In this document: positions 58,451-64,000 of the stretch, piece by piece | Numbering within the stretch: the first letter of the stretch is position 1 | Layout of the letters: each line of letters begins with the position of its first letter | Source: Epiperipatus broadwayi | Taxonomy: Eukaryota > Onychophora > Udeonychophora > Euonychophora > Peripatidae | NCBI GenBank assembly: GCA_028023455.1 | Contig: JAQFVV010013081.1 | Location: 188,001-252,000, forward strand | DNA length: 64,000 nt | Direction: 5' to 3' | Made by a program: the position numbers and the translations under genes | The notes under the pieces: generated by a model | Told to the model about the DNA's origin: nothing | The model's input: the letters and a program-made list of their open reading frames with translations, nothing else | Databases searched by the model: none

Positions 58451-59999
58451 TAAATGAAAAAAAAAGAGAGAAACTAGAACAGATTGTTGTCTGCAGAATG
58501 CTGTTACTGGAGGTACTATTTTAAGTTATTTTTCAAAAGTGCTAAAAGTTTTTTTGTAGATAAGAGAAGTAAATAGCTAGACCTCAGATACCATGTGATA
58601 GGATGTAAAAATACCTAACATTTTTAAAAATTAGAACTTGCTAGAAAGAAACAAAGGATATATAATGAAAGAAAAAATCATGAGACATTTTAAGTTTTGC
58701 AGTTTGAATTATATACTGTTATTTTGTTTGTGATATAGATTTTTGGATCAGAGTTTTTTGAAAATGTTTAAATAAAATATATAGGTATTCACCAGCTGAA
58801 GATGAACAGGTGGGGATAAAGCTATAAATGTTCTGGGCTTTTATCCCATGCTATCATAAAAAAGCAGCTACAGGGTAGAATCATCATCCAAAATTGAAAA
58901 GGAGTCTGCAACCATTTATCTGCTTCTTCCTCTACCCATATTCAGAATCCTGATCAAACCATTGAAGATTCAAGAAATAAATGAGGACTAGCCATCTTTG
59001 ATTAGCCATTTCTGTGGCTAGTGTTCCAATTGAACTCTCTCCTATTATGAATTCATGTAAACCACTTTCCCCAGGGAATTCAAGGTAATGCATACATTCC
59101 TAAATTACATTAATGCAAACTTTCAACGTGATATTTAAAGTCTTTCATATAATTATATTTAAATCAGTTCTCCCTTCCTTAAGATAAAATTATTTGGTAT
59201 TTAAAATCATTAGAAATTTTCTTTGTTTGTTTGTCTGTATAAGTATGCATGTACATGAGCATAATTAAATATTCTCTTTTCATTATTTCATATCTATTGT
59301 AGTTATTTAATTAGTTAATTAAGTGGATTCTTACTGCCTTACCCATATATGTTTCTCACAGCCTAAGTACCACCTACCCTGAGTGAGCTAGTCAGCAACT
59401 GGGCATTCATGAATAAGCTATGATTACTCTTTTCATCTCTTCCAGCATAATTCTTATGTACACATAAGATTGGTGCTTGGAGTCAGAATAAGCTATCCAT
59501 AAAAATTCTGGGCATAAAATATTAATAAACACTGAATTGACAATAAGGCCATCTTGATCAATACAAAATGGTGTTGCAAAGTCATAGTTTTCTCAATATA
59601 AAACTGTTATATCAAATAAATAATTTGAAACATAGCATTAGTCTAAAGCAGTCAAATAGTAATGGAAAAGGGCTTAAACTGTTACAATGGCCTCCCAACT
59701 AAGGGGCTTTGAAGAGTAAAAAGTATTTTGGGAATGAAATAATAAAAATCGATAAACAATAGTAATAAAGGGTGGTAGAGTATCTGCATCAAAGAAAGAA
59801 CAAAGAAGAAATTATTGTTTGTTGAATTAGAATCAGGATATAGAATAAAACGAAGGGTAGGGAAAAGTTAGAATATAGAAAAATTATGATATGTAGCACA
59901 GTATTTTGGGGGCTAGGATAAAAAAATTATGAATTAAGCATTGGGAATGAATTAGTCAAAATAAAGATATTTAGAGGACAGAGAAGAGAAAGACCTAGA
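58451..59999. other. Non-coding DNA, possibly leader of the gypsy element
   Basis: No ORF is supported. Composition becomes less AT-rich from about 58780. This could include a decayed LTR and gag of the element whose pol follows, but I find no LTR pair or gag motif. Confidence 0.35.
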
Positions 60000-61246
60000 G
60001 AACATACAACGAGCCTGAAGAGATTTTTTGCAGCTACAGGGTAAGGGAAGATACCAAAGTAATAGTAGTGCACAGCCACCTCCAAGAGTCTTATACCTAG
60101 ACTTGGTGGACATTACTGTTATTCCAACCAGAAACTTTTTGAGAATGTGAAACATCTCTAAAGAACATGTTGAGCAACAAGAGTATATTAAAGCCCAGAT
60201 CATGATCAAAAGTTTCACAAAGAGGAGGAAGAGGTCTGCATTCATTTTTTAGATGCCAAGTGTCCACATGGAGGGAGCTGAAAGTGTGTGTGTGAGCTAT
60301 CAGAAAGGCAGATTGTGGGAATCATTTGCAGAAATTTACCAGAGGAAATAATTTGTATACTAGAAAGAATGAGGGGAGTTTAGCAAAAGAAATTGATAAG
60401 ATATTGGAGCCAGTAGAAGGTGTAAAATGGGGGAGTCTATGAGGGTAGAAGCAGGATCAATAAATTTGAAGGAGGAAGCTGAAATAAAAAGGTGGAATGA
60501 AAAAAAGGAGTCAGAGATAGCTCACAAAGATGAGACAAAAAATTAAGGAAAATTTAATATGTTCTTCAAGTTTGCCCTAAGATATGGATAACCATTGCAC
60601 AAAAGGAAATTGATGGATTAGTGGACTCTGGTAGCCAAATTTTGGTGTTGTCAGAGGAAAAGTATTATAAGCAAACAGCCTAGCATTCAGAATTTTTCGA
60701 TAAATTTAGTCCAGGTAAGGACAACAAATAATAGAAAAGCTAAGGTTGTACCTAAATAAGTATGGCTAAATTTGCAAATAAGCAGAGAGCCATTCTCACA
60801 TGCATTCTTAATGATGAAGGGCCTGATTCATGATGCTCTGATAGGATCAGACTTCTTGCACAAATACAGAACAGAACAGGTCATATATGAGAAAGAGGCA
60901 GTAAAGTTCACAACACTAAAGCCATATAGCTCAATAGGAGTGCTGCAATTGGAAGAAGAGAGAATTAAGGGGGTTATAGAGGAAAGAATAAGGGAAACTA
61001 GAATGGCAAATGAAAATGGTAAGGATGCACTCAAGCAGATGCTTGAAAAGTATAACCATGTCTTTTCAGATGTATCCAGAGTGATCTACTAATAGTGAAT
61101 TAAATTAAAACAGGGTAATAATTGCAATCCTGTTCTCACCCTGTCCTGCATCAGTTTAGGGAGAAGATTCAAAAACAAATGAATAAAATGATAGAATGGG
61201 GGATCATTTTAAAATGCTCATCTTCATATTGTAAACCATTGACTGT

Positions 61247-61488
61247 GGTTAAAGAAAATGGGAACTGTCAGATTATGTCTTGATACAAGACAACTAAATC
61301 AAGGAATGGTGCCAGATTGTAACATCCCACCCTCCAGACATGAGTTGTTATGGAAGTTCAAAGGAATGGTTAAAGAAAATGGGAACTGTCAGATTATGTC
61401 TTGATGCAAGGCAACTAAATCAAGGAATGGTGCCATATTGTAACATCCCAACCCCCAGACATGAGTTGTTATGGAAGTTCAAGGGAAA
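61247..61488 (+). repeat. 121-bp tandem duplication in the RT region
   Basis: ggttaaagaaaatgggaact starts at 61247 and again at 61368. The copies differ at few positions (tgatacaagacaa/tgatgcaaggcaa, cagattg/catattg). 121 is not a multiple of three, so the duplication itself shifts the frame in the fingers domain (TVRLCLDARQLNQ). Confidence 0.9.
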
Positions 61489-61687
61489 AGTTTTCTCAAA
61501 GTTTGATTTGGCCACCAGCTACTGGTAAATTCAGCTTGATCCAGAGGACCAGCAATACATGGCCTATTTAGAGGAATATTCATATCCCTTCAATAGAATG
61601 CTGTTTGCATTTATAAATAGTGGAGCTGGGCTGCTGAGATGCCCCAGTTAGGTGCTTCCAAATGAAATCAAAAAACTTTTGACAATA

Positions 61688-62093
61688 TACATTGACAACA
61701 TGTATTAGCCTCATTGGCTATTGATGAACATATGCAGGATGTAGAGATTTTCTTTGCTGAGTGCAAAAAAGAGGATTAAGATAAACTTAAAAAATGCTCT
61801 AATGAAAGACAAAGTGATGGTTTTAGGCCACATGGTGGGTTTGCAAGGAAAGAAACCCTATCCAGATAAAGTCCTAGTCAGCAGGGATTTATATACATTG
61901 ACAACATGTAATAGCCTCATTGGCTATTGATGAACATATGCAGGATGTAGAGATTTTCCTTGCTGAGTGTAAAAAAGAGGATTAAGATAAACTTAAAAAA
62001 TGCTCTAATGAAAGACAAAGTGATGGTTTTAGGCCACATGGTGGGTTTGCAAGGAATGAAACCCTATCCAGATAAAATCCTAGTCAGCAGGGA
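61688..62093 (+). repeat. 206-bp tandem duplication over the RT catalytic box
   Basis: tacattgacaacatgta starts at 61688 and 61894 and the following ~200 bp are nearly identical (ctttgctgagtgc/cttgctgagtgt, ggaaagaaacc/ggaatgaaacc, aaagtcc/aaaatcc). Each copy encodes YIDN then LGHMVGLQGxKPYPDK (RT thumb). The second Asp of YxDD is Asn in both, so that change preceded the duplication. Confidence 0.9.
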
Positions 62094-64000
62094 TTTTCCT
62101 GTGACAAAATCCTGAAGGCAGTTTTGATCACTCCTGGGTCTGTGCAATTTTTATAATAGTTTCATGAACAGTTGGCAGAGCAAATGAAACTGCTAGTCAG
62201 GCTGTTAAGAAAGGATGAACCATGGAAATAGGCTAGGGAGCAATATAAAGCTTTCAAAAACATAAAAATGGGTTTACAAAATAGATAATGCTATCATTCT
62301 CAGATTTTTACTAAACCATTCATTGTACAAACTGACAAGATTGGAGGTATATTTTCACAGGTGCAAGATGGGAGAAAGATTGAGATGTTATACTTTATCA
62401 GTTGTTTGTTAAGAGGACCTAAACTAAATTATTCAGCCACTGAAAAGGAGGCATTAGCAATCATCTGGGTCTTTCAAAAGTTTAGACCATTCTTGCTAGG
62501 GTCAAAGCTGGTTGTAGTGACAAACCATAAAAGCTTAAAATTCCTAAATCACAGCTACTTGATAAACTGTTGATTATTTTGCTGGAGTCTGTTCCTCCAA
62601 GAATATAATTATACATTGCATTATTATAAAGGGTCAGAAAATGTCATTGCCAATATTCTGAGCAGAAATTCTGGTGGCTCTCAGCCCTTCTATTTAGGGA
62701 CAGAAAATCTGTGCATTGCCAAGGTGAACTTACGAATTAATAAAAGGTAAAGGATGAGTTGGGAATGTTTGGATTATCATCAGAGTGAAGATGAACATTT
62801 GAAACTTGTGATTGAATGATTAGAAGGGAATAAGGCCCCAAATATCACAGGGGAAAGTGATCAAGGGATAAGGTACCCAGGGCATATTACAGTACACAAT
62901 ATAAGATGACTAAGAATGGAAGCCTGTCATATCTTGTCAGATGACAGATGATGTCTCAGATGAGAGATGATGTGATGACTCATGTCCATCAACTACATGG
63001 CCATTATGGCACCCTTAAAACAGCATTTGCTCTGAAAGTGTTTCTACTGGTCAGGTATGCATACAAAAATCATGGCCATGCTGGATGGATGTGAAACATG
63101 TAAAAAGAACTAAACCTGCAAATAAGAGTTACATGGTTTCCATGGTTTTGGTTATACCATCAAAGCCTTAGGAGATGATGGTAATAGATTTTTATGATCT
63201 ATTATTGGCATTTAATAAAAAAAATGTTATCCTGTGGTCACCCACAACTTATTTTCAAAGTATGTATCTGGTTATCCAATCACCCAGGCTAATGCAAAAA
63301 ACACCATGAAGATATTGGAAAGTAGGCACTTCCCAGAGGTTGGAAAGTCTGAAGTCATTCTCTCTAACCACAGTACTCCATTTATGTCAGGGAGTGTGTA
63401 GGTGAACCCAGCAACAAGGAATTAAGCATATGGTGTGGGTGGACCCAGTGACAAGGAATTAAGCATACATTCATATCAATCTGGAACCCTCAATTGAATC
63501 ATTGTGAAAGGGTAAGGTGGGAGTTAAAACATTTACTTCATACATATCTTGGTATGAACCACAGGGGCTGGGTTAAGTATACCCAGTAGATCATGGATTT
63601 TATGAATTGGTCCATACTTGAGTTGAACTGCTTTTGCTCCCTTGCATTTGCATTTTGGGTGGCATATTCCTAGACAAATTAAAACATATCTACCAGATAT
63701 GGAAGAAATTCCTATTGACTAAGAAGTCAATTTAGCCAGGAAATCCCTGACCTTGCATAGGATAGGCTAAAGAAGGAATAGAAAATCAAAGAAGAAATCC
63801 ATACCAGTTCAAATTGGGAGACTGGGTCATAGTCAGGACTCCCAATGTAAGCAATCAGGTCAAGTTTATACACCAGAAATTTTGCAATTGATATGAAGGT
63901 CCTTTTTCTATCACCCACTGTCAGGGAAATAATGCTTTTTGAGTCAATACCAAGCAAGAAGTCAAAGGATCTTATTAAACCTGGTCACTGACACAGATGC

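Larger units (their letters stand above)
60000..64000 (+). pseudogene. Ty3/gypsy pol polyprotein, decayed, runs off window
   Basis: Plus-strand pieces occur in pol order. Protease: GLVDSGSQILVLSEEKYYK (DSG at 60624-60632). Linker: SHAFLMMKGLIHDALIGSDF (in 60772-61092). RT: KGKVFSKFDLATSYWQIQLD and YSYPFNRMLF (61480-61610), with YIDNM in place of YxDD (61688 and 61894). RNase H: PFIVQTDKIGGIFSQ and NYSATEKEALAIIWVFQKFR (62310-62575). Integrase zinc finger: HVHQLHGHYGTLKT (near 62980). Integrase core: IDFYDLLLAFNKKN, DYFSKYVSGYPI-like text and ILSNHSTPFMSGSV (63185-63400). A GPY/F-like end, KFCN-YEGPFSI, lies near 63880-63920. Many stops, frameshifts and two tandem duplications make it inactive. 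It reads away from the gag at 49-51 kb, so it is a separate copy. Confidence 0.9.

Noticed and set aside
58795-58850. Second hammerhead-like motif (CTGAAGA near 58797)
   Set aside because: No GAAA follows a closed stem II; the segment reads GATAAAG instead.

Overview
The window is strongly AT-rich animal nuclear DNA. It carries two recognisable single-copy host genes, TAF5 (minus strand, 7324-10017) and TXNL4B/Dim2 (plus strand, 27010-27459), each coded in one uninterrupted exon. Metazoan origin rests on the similarity of both proteins to animal orthologues and on the mix of mobile elements: hAT, Tigger/pogo, Penelope-like elements with a GIY-YIG endonuclease, LINEs and Ty3/gypsy. I cannot name the species. 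An invertebrate is likely, but that is inference.

Layout. 1-7016: AT-rich non-coding DNA with a decayed inverted repeat, a ~600-bp tandem duplication carrying a hAT MITE, and a second hAT MITE. 7017-10075: TAF5 with its 3' region and a 5'UTR that appears to be spliced. 10076-26066: non-coding DNA with a 295-bp near-perfect palindrome and three clusters of a dispersed ~440-bp repeat (family A), one of them split by a Tigger transposon whose full-length transposase has lost its first catalytic Asp. 26067-27480: TXNL4B. 27481-34990: non-coding DNA, then decayed LINEs, a 989-bp foldback element inside one LINE, and a first Penelope-like (PLE) remnant. 34995-43960: one copy of a long repeat (families C and B) broken by two large insertions, both holding inverted PLE copies. 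43961-49590: AT-rich DNA with few landmarks. 49590-54835: a decayed gypsy gag (minus strand) followed by a second, largely uninterrupted copy of repeat C/B that serves as an empty-site reference. 55061-58442: a 3.4-kb foldback transposon with a perfect 8-bp target duplication. 58451-64000: leader, then a decayed Ty3/gypsy pol (plus strand) running off the window.

Only TAF5 (basal transcription, TFIID) and TXNL4B (pre-mRNA splicing) look functional; they are unrelated housekeeping genes set in repeat-dominated DNA. The most interesting structure is the PLE insertion at 35605-38951. It has a 14-bp target duplication and inverted arms, and just downstream of the endonuclease stop each arm holds a tRNA-like A/B-box segment and then a hammerhead-ribozyme-like core. 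The other leading leads are the inactive but intact Tigger ORF, the nested-palindrome element at 55-58 kb, and paralogous empty sites that resolve several insertions.
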